A stretch of 64,000 nucleotides of DNA. Origin: Aquisalibacillus elongatus (GTDB lineage Bacteria; Bacillota; Bacilli; Bacillales; Alkalibacillaceae). The stretch is taken from contig NZ_RKRF01000015.1 in NCBI RefSeq assembly GCF_003843875.1, positions 1-64,000 on the forward strand, in the 5' to 3' direction. Positions 1-9,860 of this stretch are shown here, piece by piece. Position numbers and translations under genes: made by a program. The stretch's first letter is position 1. The number at the start of each line of letters is the position of its first letter. The notes under the pieces are model-generated. The model had not been told where the DNA came from. It saw only the letters and a list, made by a program, of their open reading frames with translations, and did not search any database.

Positions 1-95
1 TCACACCTGTTCCCATGCCGAACACAGCAGTTAAGCTCTCTAGCGCCGATGGTAATTGGGGTGTTTCCCCTGTGAGAGTAGGACGCTGCCGGGCA
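1..95 (+). rRNA. rrf: 5S ribosomal RNA, 3' part
   Basis: The first ~95 bases match the body and 3' end of a Bacillus-type 5S rRNA: the conserved CCGAACACAG segment of loop C and the GTAGGACGCTGCCGGGCA 3' strand. About 20 bases of the 5' end lie outside the window. It is followed at once by a strong terminator, so it is the last gene of an rrn operon. Confidence 0.95.
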
Positions 96-101
96 AATTA
101 C

Positions 102-132
102 AACCAAGAAGACTAATCTTCTTGGTTTTTTT
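102..132 (+). terminator. rrn operon terminator
   Basis: A perfect 11-bp stem (102-112 with 117-127), 4-base loop, then a T-rich run. It lies 6 bases after the 5S rRNA end. Confidence 0.95.
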
Positions 133-228
133 GTAGCCTATTCTAATGAGAGTTTCATTTTTTAGCACTCAACACATTAATTTAAGCAGCCACAAATCAC
201 TCTTACTATCAATTAGAATAATCCATTA

Positions 229-257
229 TTTAAGTAACATAGAAGCATTGGTATAAT
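229..257 (+). promoter_or_regulatory. possible sigma-A promoter of the mgtC-like gene
   Basis: A perfect TATAAT at 252-257 is preceded, after 17 bases, by a weak TTTAAG at 229-234. The start codon is 77 bases downstream. The -35 match is poor, so this is tentative. Confidence 0.4.
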
Positions 258-333
258 TAATAACATTAATCTTTAAAATCAATCATTTATAATATAAGGT
301 CATTATATGATTTAAAAAGGGAGGGGGATAGGT

Positions 334-1026
334 ATGGATCAAGTAAGTGAATTTTTAGGTGACGATTTTGATGTTATGCTTATTCGAATATTATTAGCGA
401 CCATTTTATGTGGGTTAATTGGTTTTGAGCGTGAACTTAAAAAACACTCTGCAGGTTTTAGAACTCATATATTAGTAGGTGTAGGTTCTTGTCTGATGAT
501 GCTTTTATCCATTTACGGTTTTGATCACTTAATTGATAATTATGATAATATTCGATTTGATCCTGCCAGAATTCCCTCATACGTTATAAGTGGGATAGGT
601 TTTCTAGGTGCAGGAACGATTATGGTACACGGTGTCACTATTCGAGGTTTAACTACGGCAGCCTCTATTTGGACTGTTGCTGGAATTGGCTTAGTTATTG
701 GGGCAGGGATGTATTCCTTAGCAATTTTGGTTACGACTGTTGTGTTATTAAGTCTAATCTTCTTAAACTCATGGGAACGATTATTTACAAAAGGTAAATC
801 TGAAAACTTCATTCATTTAATTGCGAGTAAAGAAGTGCATATAGCGACAATTTTCAATATCTTTGACCATTACTCGTTAGTGATTAAACGACTCGAGATT
901 GAAAGTGAAAGTTTAGATCAGAGGAACATTTATATTGAGCTTGAGAAAAATCAAGAATTTGATCGCAATGATATTTTAGATGAAGTTAGCAAAATTGAAC
1001 ATGTCACCTATATTTATGAACGTTAA
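334..1026 (+). CDS. MgtC/SapB family membrane protein
   Basis: A 230-residue integral membrane protein. Hydrophobic segments lie at about 14-30, 45-60, 83-98 and 113-145, followed by a soluble ACT-like C-terminal domain. Family motifs are visible: GFERE (30-34) followed by the AGFRTH segment, GIGFLGAG (87-94) and RGLTTAASIW (104-113). MgtC relatives have been linked to magnesium homeostasis and to inhibition of the F-type ATPase, but the transported or sensed ligand is not settled. A strong GGGAGGGGG ribosome site precedes ATG 334. It stands alone between the rrn terminator and its own terminator, so it is monocistronic. Family call is firm, function is not. Confidence 0.85.
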   Translation: MDQVSEFLGDDFDVMLIRILLATILCGLIGFERELKKHSAGFRTHILVGVGSCLMMLLSIYGFDHLIDNYDNIRFDPARIPSYVISGIGFLGAGTIMVHGVTIRGLTTAASIWTVAGIGLVIGAGMYSLAILVTTVVLLSLIFLNSWERLFTKGKSENFIHLIASKEVHIATIFNIFDHYSLVIKRLEIESESLDQRNIYIELEKNQEFDRNDILDEVSKIEHVTYIYER

Positions 1027-1062
1027 AACTTTCATGGGGAGCCCCATGAAAGTTTTTTTATA
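1026..1062 (+). terminator. terminator after the mgtC-like gene
   Basis: Long perfect hairpin: AAAACTTTCATGGGG pairs with the CCCCATGAAAGTTTT arm, followed by T residues. It begins in the stop codon of the mgtC-like gene and isolates it from ctsR. Confidence 0.93.
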
Positions 1063-1132
1063 CGTGTAGTTATTGGTAAATAAGGTTAAACCATATAGTA
1101 AAGGAAACAAAAAGAGTTTTAAGCAAAATGAT

Positions 1133-1160
1133 TTGCAACAAACTAAATTGTGAGTATAAT
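1133..1160 (+). promoter_or_regulatory. sigma-A promoter of the ctsR operon
   Basis: TTGCAA at 1133-1138, 16-base spacer, perfect TATAAT at 1155-1160. The predicted start near 1167 falls in the CtsR operator, as expected for a repressor that blocks polymerase. Confidence 0.8.
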
Positions 1161-1168
1161 AAAAGTAT

Positions 1169-1213
1169 AGTCAAAGATAGTCAAAGTCAAAATTATTTCT
1201 TTGACCTTTTGAC
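1169..1213 (+). promoter_or_regulatory. CtsR operator cluster
   Basis: A canonical CtsR box of two direct heptads, AGTCAAA (1169-1175) and AGTCAAA (1179-1185), separated by 3 bases; a third GTCAAA abuts at 1186-1191. Two further heptads lie in inverted orientation at 1200-1206 and 1208-1213. CtsR is known to bind the direct tandem heptad A/GGTCAAA-NAN-A/GGTCAAA. The operon is therefore autoregulated by its first gene product. Confidence 0.93.
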
Positions 1214-1242
1214 ATTTCGAATGCAGAGGGAGGGATGGGCGA

Positions 1243-1707
1243 TTGAGAAATATATCTGATATTATTGAATCTTACCTCAAGGAGGTTATTCAATCGAGTA
1301 ATAGTGATGTTGTAGAAATCAAACGAAGTGAAATCGCCGATCGTTTCGAATGTGTACCTTCGCAAATTAACTATGTTATTAATACAAGGTTTACTGTTGA
1401 AAAAGGATACTTTGTAGAAAGCAAACGAGGCGGAGGCGGATATATTCGAATTATGCGTATCCGACCGAAGTCAAAGAAGGAATTAGTCGATGAAATCCTT
1501 ATGCTGAGTGGGAAACAATTAACTCAACAATCAAGCATAGATTATATTGAACGCTTATGGGAAGAGGGTATCATAACAGGCAGAGAAGCAAAGTTAATGT
1601 CTAAAATTATGCATAGGGATATTTTATCTTTACCTTTACCCATGCGAGATGAATTAAGGGCTAAGATTTTCAGAGAGTTCTTAATGACCATTAAAATTTA
1701 TGATTAA
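1243..1707 (+). CDS. ctsR: CtsR, transcriptional repressor of class III heat-shock genes
   Basis: A 154-residue DNA-binding repressor that controls clp genes and is inactivated by heat or after McsB action. The N-terminal winged helix-turn-helix spans about 1-72, with the glycine-rich wing RGGGG at 62-66, the thermosensing loop of the family. The C-terminal dimerisation helices follow. The start is TTG 1243, with GGGAGGGATGG upstream. It is the first gene of ctsR-mcsA-mcsB-clpC and has CtsR boxes at its own promoter. Length matches the family. Confidence 0.97.
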   Translation: MRNISDIIESYLKEVIQSSNSDVVEIKRSEIADRFECVPSQINYVINTRFTVEKGYFVESKRGGGGYIRIMRIRPKSKKELVDEILMLSGKQLTQQSSIDYIERLWEEGIITGREAKLMSKIMHRDILSLPLPMRDELRAKIFREFLMTIKIYD

Positions 1708-1722
1708 TGGAGGGGTGGAATA

Positions 1723-2259
1723 ATGAATTGCCAACGTTGTCAAGAACGCGAAGCAACTGTTCATTATACACAAGTGATCAATGGCCAAAAAACTGAAATC
1801 CACCTTTGTGAACAGTGTGCTGAACAAGAAGGCTACATGAATTTTTCTAACGATAATTTATCCATTCATCAGTTATTAACGAGTATGTTTCCGTTTGATC
1901 AGAACGTTAATCAAAAACAGTCTGTTCAAACAACGCATCGATTAACGTGTGATCGTTGCGGAACTACTTACCAGGAATTTAGAAACCGTGGTAAGTTTGG
2001 ATGCAGTCATTGTTATCTTGCTTTTGAATCTTATTTAAACCCTATTTTTAGGCGTGTTCATAGTGGAAATACGAAACATGTCGGAAAGATTCCGAAACGT
2101 ATCGGAGGAAACCTTCATAAACAACGCGAATTAGAACAATTACAGAATAATCTTCAACAGTTAATCCATGACGAAGCATTTGAAGAGGCTGCACAAGTCC
2201 GTGATGAGATTCGTCAGTTGAAGGAAGATTTAAATGAAAACAAGGGCGGTGATGCATAA
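1723..2259 (+). CDS. mcsA: McsA, zinc-binding activator of the protein arginine kinase
   Basis: A 178-residue modulator of McsB. Four CXXC pairs are visible: C3/C6, C29/C32, C76/C79 and C94/C97, which would bind two zinc ions. A C-terminal UVR-type motif (about 135-170, rich in E, L and Q) matches the UvrB/UvrC-interaction module. The gene starts 15 bases after ctsR with the site GGAGGGG, and its stop overlaps the mcsB start by one base, so translation is coupled. Confidence 0.95.
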   Translation: MNCQRCQEREATVHYTQVINGQKTEIHLCEQCAEQEGYMNFSNDNLSIHQLLTSMFPFDQNVNQKQSVQTTHRLTCDRCGTTYQEFRNRGKFGCSHCYLAFESYLNPIFRRVHSGNTKHVGKIPKRIGGNLHKQRELEQLQNNLQQLIHDEAFEEAAQVRDEIRQLKEDLNENKGGDA

Positions 2260-3323
2260 TGTCATTACAGAACTTTATTAATGATGCAATCAGTCCTTGG
2301 TTAAACACTGAGGGTGTCGACAATGATATTGTCTTGAGTAGTCGGATTAGGTTGGCTCGGAATTTTGAGCAGGTTCCGTTTCCGACAAGCGGTCAAGAAG
2401 ACGCCTTAACTAAAGTATTAGAGTACATGGAACAAGAATTTGATCAACAATCCTATGAAGACTTTAAACAATTTCAACTAGTTAAAATGAACAATTTAAA
2501 ACCGATTGAAAAACGCGTTTTAGTTGAAAAACATTTAATCAGTCCGGAATTGAGTGATAAAGACCAAACGGGAGCTGCTTTAATTTCAAAAAATGAGCAA
2601 GCATCTGTGATGGTCAATGAGGAAGATCATTTAAGAATTCAACTATATTATCCAGGATTTGAACTAACCAAAGCATTAGAGAAAGCTCAAGAATTGGATA
2701 ATTGGTTTGAAGATAAAATTCATTATGCGTTTGATGAGAATAGAGGTTATTTGACTAGCTGTCCGACAAATGTCGGTACTGGGTTAAGGGCATCCGTCAT
2801 GATGCATTTACCCGCGCTATCGATGACAAACCAAATGAATAATCTCATACCTGAGATCAATAAGCTCGGGTTAGTTGTAAGAGGCATTTATGGTGAAGGT
2901 AGTGAGGCTTTAGGTCAGCTATATCAGATCTCGAATCAAATTACGTTAGGCAAATCTGAAGAAGATATTGTAGAAGACTTAAAAAGTGTTGTACAACAAG
3001 TTATTGAAAATGAACGACGTGCGCGTGATTGGATTATGGAGCAATTGGGAATACAGTTAGAAGATAGGATTTTTAGATCCTACGGTATTTTATCTAACTG
3101 TCGAATTATACAATCCAAAGAAGCAGCCAAATGTTTATCAGATGTAAGACTAGGCATTGATTTAGGTTTAATTAAAAACGTTTCAAAAACGATTTTAAAT
3201 GAACTTATGGTCTTAACACAGCCAGCATTTTTACAACAATATGCAAAGAAAACATTAGGCCCTAATGAACGTGATGTTTTTCGAGCAAATTTAATTAGGG
3301 AAAGATTGCAATTAGAAAATTAA
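2259..3323 (+). CDS. mcsB: McsB, protein arginine kinase
   Basis: A 354-residue enzyme of the ATP:guanido phosphotransferase family that phosphorylates protein arginines, marking proteins for ClpCP degradation and switching off CtsR. Visible motifs include SSRIRLARN near the N-terminus (nucleotide-binding arginines) and [14 protein letters not shown] (about 166-179), the catalytic cysteine region. Length is typical. It overlaps mcsA by one base in an ATAATG junction and is 16 bases ahead of clpC. Confidence 0.97.
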   Translation: MSLQNFINDAISPWLNTEGVDNDIVLSSRIRLARNFEQVPFPTSGQEDALTKVLEYMEQEFDQQSYEDFKQFQLVKMNNLKPIEKRVLVEKHLISPELSDKDQTGAALISKNEQASVMVNEEDHLRIQLYYPGFELTKALEKAQELDNWFEDKIHYAFDENRGYLTSCPTNVGTGLRASVMMHLPALSMTNQMNNLIPEINKLGLVVRGIYGEGSEALGQLYQISNQITLGKSEEDIVEDLKSVVQQVIENERRARDWIMEQLGIQLEDRIFRSYGILSNCRIIQSKEAAKCLSDVRLGIDLGLIKNVSKTILNELMVLTQPAFLQQYAKKTLGPNERDVFRANLIRERLQLEN

Positions 3324-3339
3324 AAGGAGGTCAAACGCT

Positions 3340-5793
3340 ATGATGTTTGGAAGGTTTACAGAACGAGCTCAAAAAGTATTAGCCCTTTCGCAAGAAGAAG
3401 CAATTCGCTTAGGGCATAACAATATAGGAACAGAGCATATTTTACTTGGTTTAGTGAAAGAAGGAGAAGGTATTGCAGCGAAAGCCTTACAATCCTTAAA
3501 TGTAACAGCAGACCAAATTCAACAGGAAGTTGAGCAACTAATCGGTCGTGGTCAAAATACATCACAACAGATACATTACACTCCACGCGCTAAGAAAGTG
3601 ATAGAGCTTTCTATGGATGAAGCACGTAAGTTAAGCCATTCTTATGTTGGCACAGAACACATTTTACTTGGGTTAATTCGCGAAGGAGAAGGTGTTGCTG
3701 CACGTGTCTTTAATAACTTAGGAATAAGCTTAAATAAAGCACGTCAGCAAGTGCTTCAGTTACTCGGCAGTAATGAATCGACTTCAAATCAACGTGGCGG
3801 TCAAAAGCAACCCAGTAATGCGAATACGCCGACGTTAGACTCATTAGCACGTGATCTAACATCAGTGGCACGTGATGGTGGCATTGACCCAGTGATTGGA
3901 CGTAGTAAAGAAATTGAACGTGTCATTCAAGTCTTAAGCCGTCGCCGTAAAAATAACCCGGTTCTAATCGGTGAGCCCGGTGTAGGTAAGACTGCTATCG
4001 CAGAAGGTTTAGCACAACAAATTGTTAACAATGAAGTGCCTGAAATTTTACGCGATAAACGTGTTATGACACTCGATATGGGTACCGTTGTTGCGGGTAC
4101 GAAATACCGAGGTGAATTTGAAGATCGTTTGAAGAAAGTGATGGAAGAAATTCGCCAAGCTCGAAACATTATCTTATTTATCGATGAGCTTCATACACTT
4201 ATTGGTGCTGGTGGTGCAGAAGGTGCTATTGATGCATCGAATATTTTAAAACCAGCTTTAGCACGTGGTGACTTGCAATGTATTGGTGCAACCACACTAG
4301 ATGAATATCGTAAATACATTGAAAAAGACGCCGCTCTTGAGCGTCGTTTCCAACCCATTCAAGTGGATGAACCTACAAAAGAAGAATCTAAAAGCATTTT
4401 AGAAGGATTACGCGATAGTTATGAAGCGCACCATCGTGTAACAATCTCAGATGAAGCAATCGATGCCGCCGTTAGGTTATCTGATCGTTATATCACGGAC
4501 CGTTTCTTACCAGATAAGGCCATAGATTTAATTGATGAAGCGGGATCTCGTGTGCGTTTACGTAATTACACGGCACCACCTAATTTAAAAGAGTTAGAGC
4601 AAAAGCTTGAAGAAGTGAAAAAAGAAAAAGATGCAGCCGTACAAAGCCAAGAGTTTGAAAAAGCAGCTTCTTTACGTGATAAAGAACAGAAATTGAAAGA
4701 TGAATTAGATCAAACGAAAAACCAATGGAAAGAAAAGCAAGGTCAAGAAAACTCCGAAGTCACCATTGATGATATTACACACGTAGTATCAACATGGACT
4801 GGAGTTCCAGTTTCTAAATTAGCTAAAGATGAAACAGATCGTCTATTAAATCTTGAAGAAACGCTACACGACCGTGTGATTGGTCAGGATGAAGCAGTTA
4901 AAGCAGTCTCAAAAGCTATTCGCCGTGCGCGTGCAGGACTTAAAGATCCGAAGCGTCCAATTGGTTCATTTATCTTCTTAGGTCCAACAGGTGTTGGTAA
5001 AACAGAACTTGCACGTGCGTTAGCCACGTCAATGTTCGGTGATGAAGATGCGATGATTCGAATTGATATGTCTGAGTACATGGAAAAACACTCGACGTCA
5101 CGCTTAGTTGGTTCACCTCCAGGATATGTTGGTTATGACGAAGGTGGCCAATTAACAGAAAAAGTTCGAACTAAACCTTATTCCGTCATCTTATTAGATG
5201 AAATTGAAAAGGCGCATCCGGATGTCTTTAATATTTTACTACAAGTATTAGAAGACGGACGCTTAACAGACTCTAAAGGTCGAGTCGTTGATTTCCGTAA
5301 TACAGTACTCATTATGACATCGAACGTTGGGGCACATGAGTTACGTCGTCAGAAATACGTTGGTTTTACTATGGATGATAATCAAAAAGATTATAAAGAA
5401 ATGAAATCTAAGATTATGGAAGAGCTTAAGAAAGCCTTCCGTCCAGAGTTCTTAAACCGACTTGATGAAACCATTGTGTTCCATTCACTTGAACAGAAAC
5501 ACATTAAAGAAATTGTTCGACTAATGATAAAACAATTACAAGACCGTTTATCTGACTCTGAGATTTCCTTTACGTTATCTGAGAAAGCCATCGATCAAAT
5601 TACAGATGAAGGAATGGACTTAGAGTACGGTGCTCGTCCTTTAAGACGTTCCATTCAGAAAAACGTAGAAGACTTCTTGTCAGAAGAGTTATTAAAAGGT
5701 AATGTTAAAGCAGGTCAAACGGTAGAAATAGATGTAAATGACGACGGCGAATTTTATGTGGCTTCAGTAAAAGAATTAGAAACTTCTGAGTAA
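3340..5793 (+). CDS. clpC: ClpC, AAA+ unfoldase of the ClpCP protease
   Basis: An 817-residue HSP100 unfoldase. In order: two Clp-N repeats (about 5-145) that dock McsB and phosphoarginine, first AAA domain with Walker A GEPGVGKT (211-218), a coiled middle domain with a UVR-like stretch, and a second AAA domain with Walker [13 protein letters not shown] tripeptide in KYVGFT is the ClpP-docking loop. ATG 3340 lies 9 bases after AAGGAGG, preferred over the adjacent ATG 3343. It is the last gene of the CtsR operon, closed by a terminator. Confidence 0.97.
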   Translation: MMFGRFTERAQKVLALSQEEAIRLGHNNIGTEHILLGLVKEGEGIAAKALQSLNVTADQIQQEVEQLIGRGQNTSQQIHYTPRAKKVIELSMDEARKLSHSYVGTEHILLGLIREGEGVAARVFNNLGISLNKARQQVLQLLGSNESTSNQRGGQKQPSNANTPTLDSLARDLTSVARDGGIDPVIGRSKEIERVIQVLSRRRKNNPVLIGEPGVGKTAIAEGLAQQIVNNEVPEILRDKRVMTLDMGTVVAGTKYRGEFEDRLKKVMEEIRQARNIILFIDELHTLIGAGGAEGAIDASNILKPALARGDLQCIGATTLDEYRKYIEKDAALERRFQPIQVDEPTKEESKSILEGLRDSYEAHHRVTISDEAIDAAVRLSDRYITDRFLPDKAIDLIDEAGSRVRLRNYTAPPNLKELEQKLEEVKKEKDAAVQSQEFEKAASLRDKEQKLKDELDQTKNQWKEKQGQENSEVTIDDITHVVSTWTGVPVSKLAKDETDRLLNLEETLHDRVIGQDEAVKAVSKAIRRARAGLKDPKRPIGSFIFLGPTGVGKTELARALATSMFGDEDAMIRIDMSEYMEKHSTSRLVGSPPGYVGYDEGGQLTEKVRTKPYSVILLDEIEKAHPDVFNILLQVLEDGRLTDSKGRVVDFRNTVLIMTSNVGAHELRRQKYVGFTMDDNQKDYKEMKSKIMEELKKAFRPEFLNRLDETIVFHSLEQKHIKEIVRLMIKQLQDRLSDSEISFTLSEKAIDQITDEGMDLEYGARPLRRSIQKNVEDFLSEELLKGNVKAGQTVEIDVNDDGEFYVASVKELETSE

Positions 5794-5798
5794 GATGC

Positions 5799-5832
5799 AA
5801 GCAGCCGGTGATCATTCGCCGGCTGCTTTGTT
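5799..5832 (+). terminator. terminator of the ctsR-clpC operon
   Basis: GCAGCCGGTGA pairs with the CGCCGGCTGC arm around a short loop, then a T-rich run. It lies just after the clpC stop. Confidence 0.88.
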
Positions 5833-5873
5833 TATGCAGAGAGACTAAGATTTAGACAAGGAGAGGTAACCTT

Positions 5874-7250
5874 ATGGCAAAAACAAAAGTCGTTTTCTTT
5901 TGTCAGGAGTGCGGGACTGAATCACCTAAATGGTTGGGGAAATGTCCAGGTTGTCAGCAATGGAATACGATGGTTGAAGAGAAAATTAGACCTGCCTCAA
6001 AAGGGCAGAACCAAGCAGCCAGCTCGGTGACATCAAAACGGAAGAGCAAACCAAGCGCCATTAATAACATCACATCTCAAGAAGAAAAACGTATTACGAC
6101 CTATATGGATGAATTTAACCGCGTATTAGGTGGCGGGATTGTCCCAGGGTCTCTTGTTTTAATCGGTGGTGACCCGGGTATTGGTAAATCAACCTTACTC
6201 TTACAAGTATCATCACAACTAGCAGCGAAAAGCCTAGAAGTGTTATACGTCTCGGGAGAAGAATCAGAAAAACAAACAAAATTACGAGCCGATCGTTTAA
6301 ATATTAGTGAAGACAAGCTATATATTATGGCTGAAACGAATATAGATGACATTATAGATGCTGTTGAAGAAATGGAGCCTTCATTTGTTGTCATTGACTC
6401 GATTCAAACAATCTATCATGAAGGTGTCACGTCTGCACCAGGCTCTGTCTCACAAGTCCGGGAGTGCACCGGCACACTAATGAAGTTAGCGAAAACAAAA
6501 GGAATACCAATTTTTATTGTTGGTCATGTGACGAAGGAAGGTTCCATTGCCGGGCCTAGATTACTTGAACATATGGTCGATTCAGTCTTGTACTTTGAGG
6601 GTGAACAACATCATACGTTTAGAATTGTTCGAGGTGTAAAAAACCGTTTTGGAAGCACGCACGAAATGGGGATTTTTGAGATGAAAGAAGAAGGGTTAGT
6701 TGAGGTCAGTAATCCTTCTGAAATCTTTTTAGAGGAACGCTCACAAGGTGTTGCAGGATCAACGGTTGTGGCGTCTATGGAAGGCACAAGACCGATGTTA
6801 GTAGAAATACAGGCGTTAATTTCACCTACGCAATTTGGTAATTCAAGACGAATGGCAACGGGACTAGACCACAACCGGGTACCATTACTCATGGCCGTAT
6901 TGGAAAAAAGAGCTGGGCTTCTGCTTCAAAATCAAGATGCCTACGTTAAAGTTGCTGGTGGTGTAAAATTAGATGAACCTGCCATTGATTTAGCGGTAGC
7001 AATAAGTATTGCCTCAAGTTTCCGAGATCAGGCGACAAAACCAGACGATGTATTTATCGGTGAAGTAGGTCTAACAGGTGAAGTAAGACGTGTCGCTAGA
7101 ATTGAACAACGGGTTCAAGAAGCTAGTAAACTTGGGTTTAAGCGAATTATCTTACCGAATAAAAATTTATCGGGGTTTAAAGCACCAGACGGGATCGAAC
7201 TCATTGGCGTAGATTCAGTACACGACGCGCTTAAGGCTGGATTAGAGTAA
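5874..7250 (+). CDS. radA: RadA/Sms, DNA repair and recombination ATPase
   Basis: A 458-residue RecA-related ATPase that helps process recombination intermediates and branch migration. A four-cysteine zinc finger (C10, C13, C24, C27) is followed by Walker [10 protein letters not shown] (98-106), the RadA-specific KNRFG motif (256-260) and a C-terminal Lon-protease-like domain. ATG 5874 follows AAGGAGAGG. The usual Bacillus neighbour downstream is disA, which is absent here. Confidence 0.97.
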   Translation: MAKTKVVFFCQECGTESPKWLGKCPGCQQWNTMVEEKIRPASKGQNQAASSVTSKRKSKPSAINNITSQEEKRITTYMDEFNRVLGGGIVPGSLVLIGGDPGIGKSTLLLQVSSQLAAKSLEVLYVSGEESEKQTKLRADRLNISEDKLYIMAETNIDDIIDAVEEMEPSFVVIDSIQTIYHEGVTSAPGSVSQVRECTGTLMKLAKTKGIPIFIVGHVTKEGSIAGPRLLEHMVDSVLYFEGEQHHTFRIVRGVKNRFGSTHEMGIFEMKEEGLVEVSNPSEIFLEERSQGVAGSTVVASMEGTRPMLVEIQALISPTQFGNSRRMATGLDHNRVPLLMAVLEKRAGLLLQNQDAYVKVAGGVKLDEPAIDLAVAISIASSFRDQATKPDDVFIGEVGLTGEVRRVARIEQRVQEASKLGFKRIILPNKNLSGFKAPDGIELIGVDSVHDALKAGLE

Positions 7251-7299
7251 TATGTGTACAAAATATGAATATTTATAACAATTATTATTTGTAACACAA

Positions 7300-7373
7300 T
7301 TGACATAAAGTAATTTTGGTGTTAAACTAATATATTATTTTATTTTGACGACATGTTCTGTGCGTGTTAAAAT
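7300..7373 (+). promoter_or_regulatory. two sigma-A promoters for yacL
   Basis: Upstream promoter: TTGACA 7300-7305, 17 bases, TAAACT 7323-7328. Downstream promoter: TTGACG 7345-7350, 17 bases, TAAAAT 7368-7373. Both lie in the 195-base gap where disA would be in B. subtilis. Confidence 0.75.
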
Positions 7374-7445
7374 TTAGTAAAAGCAAAGCCGTTAGTTATG
7401 GATTTTTTGAAAGTTGGTAAAGCTAGGTTTAGGAGGTGAGAACAA

Positions 7446-8531
7446 TTGTTGAATAAAATTTTGCAATTATTGTTTATAATCGCTGGTGGAACTTTAGGTT
7501 TTTTATATTTTCCAGATCTTTTAAGCGTTTGGGATGTTGGTGAAAAGGCTTTATATCCGTATGTAGGATTGATATTAGGTGCTATTATATTTTTTATTAT
7601 GTCATTTTGGCTAGTGGATTATATCGTTGATTTTCTAAAAATCATAGAAGAGAAACTAGTGAAAGCGCCAGTAGCAGATTTATTGTTTGGAAGTTTAGGA
7701 CTTATTGTTGGTTTAATCATTGCATTTTTAGTAAATACCTATCTTCAAGATATGGGGATTCCAATTGTATCTGATGTGTTACCGGTGTTTATTACAGTTA
7801 TTTTAGGTTATTTAGGGTTCCAAGTTGGGTTTAAGCGTCGTAATGAATTTCTCGGTTTAATTAATGTGCCGAAAAAAGAATCAAAGCCGAAAGATGAGCT
7901 TGAGGACGTTAAATCCTCTTCTATAAAACCGAAAATATTAGATACGAGTGTCATAATCGATGGTCGAATCGCTGATATTTGTGATACGAAGTTTTTAGAA
8001 GGAACGATTGTTATTCCGCACTTCGTATTAGAAGAGTTACAGCATATTGCGGATTCTTCAGATGTCTTAAAGCGTAACCGTGGTCGTCGAGGACTTGATA
8101 TTTTAAATCGACTTCAAAAAGAATCACAAATCGATGTGCAAATCTATGAAGGTGACTTTGATGATATTTCAGAGGTCGATAGTAAGTTAGTTAAGCTGAC
8201 GAAACTATTAGACGGTGTTCTTGTAACTAACGATTATAATTTAAACAAAGTTTCTGAGTTTCAGAATGTCACCGTATTAAATATTAACGATTTAGCAAAT
8301 GCGGTTAAACCGATTGTGCTACCTGGTGAAGAAATGGATGTTCAAGTCATTAAAGCCGGCAAAGAGGAAAAACAAGGTGTGGCATATTTAGATGACGGTA
8401 CGATGATTGTCGTTGAAGACGGTAAAGGTTTTATTGGAGATACGATTGATGTCATTGTCACAAGTGTTTTACAAACGTCTGCTGGCAGAATGATTTTTGC
8501 TAAGCCAAAAGCACTTGAGAAAGCTCAATAA
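7446..8531 (+). CDS. yacL: YacL-like PIN/TRAM domain membrane protein
   Basis: A 361-residue protein with four hydrophobic segments in the first ~130 residues, then a PIN nuclease-like domain opening with [13 protein letters not shown] and carrying conserved acidic residues (DSKLVKL, VTNDYN), and a C-terminal TRAM RNA-binding domain. PIN plus TRAM suggests a membrane-anchored RNase or RNA-binding protein; the substrate is unknown. Two consecutive TTG codons (7446, 7449) follow AGGAGGTGAG; the first is reported. It has its own promoters and is followed by a long hairpin. Confidence 0.93.
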   Translation: MLNKILQLLFIIAGGTLGFLYFPDLLSVWDVGEKALYPYVGLILGAIIFFIMSFWLVDYIVDFLKIIEEKLVKAPVADLLFGSLGLIVGLIIAFLVNTYLQDMGIPIVSDVLPVFITVILGYLGFQVGFKRRNEFLGLINVPKKESKPKDELEDVKSSSIKPKILDTSVIIDGRIADICDTKFLEGTIVIPHFVLEELQHIADSSDVLKRNRGRRGLDILNRLQKESQIDVQIYEGDFDDISEVDSKLVKLTKLLDGVLVTNDYNLNKVSEFQNVTVLNINDLANAVKPIVLPGEEMDVQVIKAGKEEKQGVAYLDDGTMIVVEDGKGFIGDTIDVIVTSVLQTSAGRMIFAKPKALEKAQ

Positions 8532-8545
8532 TTATGAGTAAAATA

Positions 8546-8605
8546 AAGGTTGATGCTAACCATTTGATCGTAAACAATGAATGGCAGTGTCAACCTTTTG
8601 TTTTG
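8546..8605 (+). terminator. terminator between yacL and ispDF
   Basis: AAGGTTGA (8546-8553) pairs with TCAACCTT (8590-8597), with an imperfect inner stem, followed by TTGTTTTG. The right arm covers 8581, an ATG in frame with ispD, which argues against translation starting there. Confidence 0.8.
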
Positions 8606-8637
8606 TAAAGACTTACGCTCAGTTCCAGGAGGTTCTA

Positions 8638-9816
8638 ATGTCTGAATATCAAGTGATCGTCCTTGCAGCTGGTCAAGGCAAGCGAATGAAAGCCGGTAAA
8701 AACAAACAATTAATTCAAATAGATAATCGAACGATCATTGAACATACATTACAAGTGTTTGAACAAGATACATGGTGTCAGTCAATATATGTCGTCGTTC
8801 ACCCCAATGAATTAGATCTTATGCAAGATTTATTGAGGGGGAAATTCACAAAGGTTAAAAAATTTGTGGAAGGTGGTCAAGAACGACAAGACAGTGTTAG
8901 ACAAGGCTTTTTAAGTCTAGATGATGAAATGGTGACGTTTGTTCATGATGGAGCAAGACCGTTTGTTACAGAAACAGAGCTCCATCAATTGTATGAAGCC
9001 ACTAAAATAAATGGAGCGGCCTTCTTAGGTGTTCCGGTAACAGACACAGTCAAACAAATCAATAATGGTCGCGTGACGACACTAGACCGAAGTAAGCTTG
9101 TAGCTGCACAAACACCACAGGCTTTTACATATGAATGGCTAAAAAAGGCACACGAAAATGCTTTTGAAAAACAGCTGTATGCAACTGATGACGTTGCACT
9201 GTTAGAATATTTAAACCTGCAACCAAAAGTAGTTTATGGCAATCACCAAAATTTCAAAATTACAAATCCTGAGGATATACAAAAAGCTCAAAATATGCTA
9301 CAAATAAATAGGTCAGAAGATAAGGAGGCGCAATCATTGTTCCGAATTGGACAAGGTTTTGATGTGCATCAATTAGTTGAAGGGCGTCCTTGTATCATCG
9401 GAGGCATTGAAATTCCTTATGAAAAAGGGCTTAAAGGCCACTCAGATGCGGACGTTTTATTACATACCATTGCTGATGCAGCATTAGGAGCCATTGGCGA
9501 AGGTGATATAGGTAAGCATTTTCCAGACACGGACCCAACGTATAAAGATTTTGATTCAAAGGAATTGTTAACAGATGTATGGAAAATGGTGCAAGATCAA
9601 GGCTATGAATTAGGTAATGTGGATTGTACTGTTATTGCACAAGCCCCTAAAATGGCGCCATACATTGATGAAATCAGATATCAAGTTGCTAAATTGCTAG
9701 ATGCGGACGTTTCATTAGTTAATGTAAAAGCGACAACAACTGAAAAACTAGGTTTCACAGGTCGTAAAGAAGGCATCGCAGCACAGGCAACAATTTTAAT
9801 ACAACGTAAGTCATAA
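8638..9816 (+). CDS. ispDF: IspD-IspF fusion (MEP isoprenoid pathway, two enzymes in one frame)
   Basis: A single 392-residue frame. Residues 1 to about 225 are IspD (MEP cytidylyltransferase: LAAGQGKRM loop, [15 protein letters not shown]). From the TTG codon at 9337 it is IspF (MEcPP synthase: GFDVHQL and HSDADVLLH metal ligands, [13 protein letters not shown] end). ATG 8638 after CCAGGAGG is the IspD start; the in-frame ATG 8581 lies in a terminator. IspF alone could also be made: AAGGAGG (9322-9328) stands 8 bases before TTG 9337, exactly where separate ispF starts in Bacillus. A shifted frame holds TAG 9309 and TAA 9321 at the junction, so the fusion looks like the product of an indel in the 3' end of ispD, or a sequencing error. 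Confidence 0.9.
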   Translation: MSEYQVIVLAAGQGKRMKAGKNKQLIQIDNRTIIEHTLQVFEQDTWCQSIYVVVHPNELDLMQDLLRGKFTKVKKFVEGGQERQDSVRQGFLSLDDEMVTFVHDGARPFVTETELHQLYEATKINGAAFLGVPVTDTVKQINNGRVTTLDRSKLVAAQTPQAFTYEWLKKAHENAFEKQLYATDDVALLEYLNLQPKVVYGNHQNFKITNPEDIQKAQNMLQINRSEDKEAQSLFRIGQGFDVHQLVEGRPCIIGGIEIPYEKGLKGHSDADVLLHTIADAALGAIGEGDIGKHFPDTDPTYKDFDSKELLTDVWKMVQDQGYELGNVDCTVIAQAPKMAPYIDEIRYQVAKLLDADVSLVNVKATTTEKLGFTGRKEGIAAQATILIQRKS

Positions 9817-9860
9817 TAGGTGTACAATATAATTGTTAAGAACGGAAAGGAGCTTTTTTC

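Noticed and set aside
134..333. Riboswitch (for example a magnesium-sensing M-box) before the mgtC-like gene
   Set aside because: The ~200 bases are AT-rich with no conserved M-box segments or terminator pair that I can recognise.
8581..8637. Upstream ATG for ispDF adding 19 residues
   Set aside because: It falls in the right arm of a terminator hairpin and lacks a ribosome site; ATG 8638 has AGGAGG and matches IspD.
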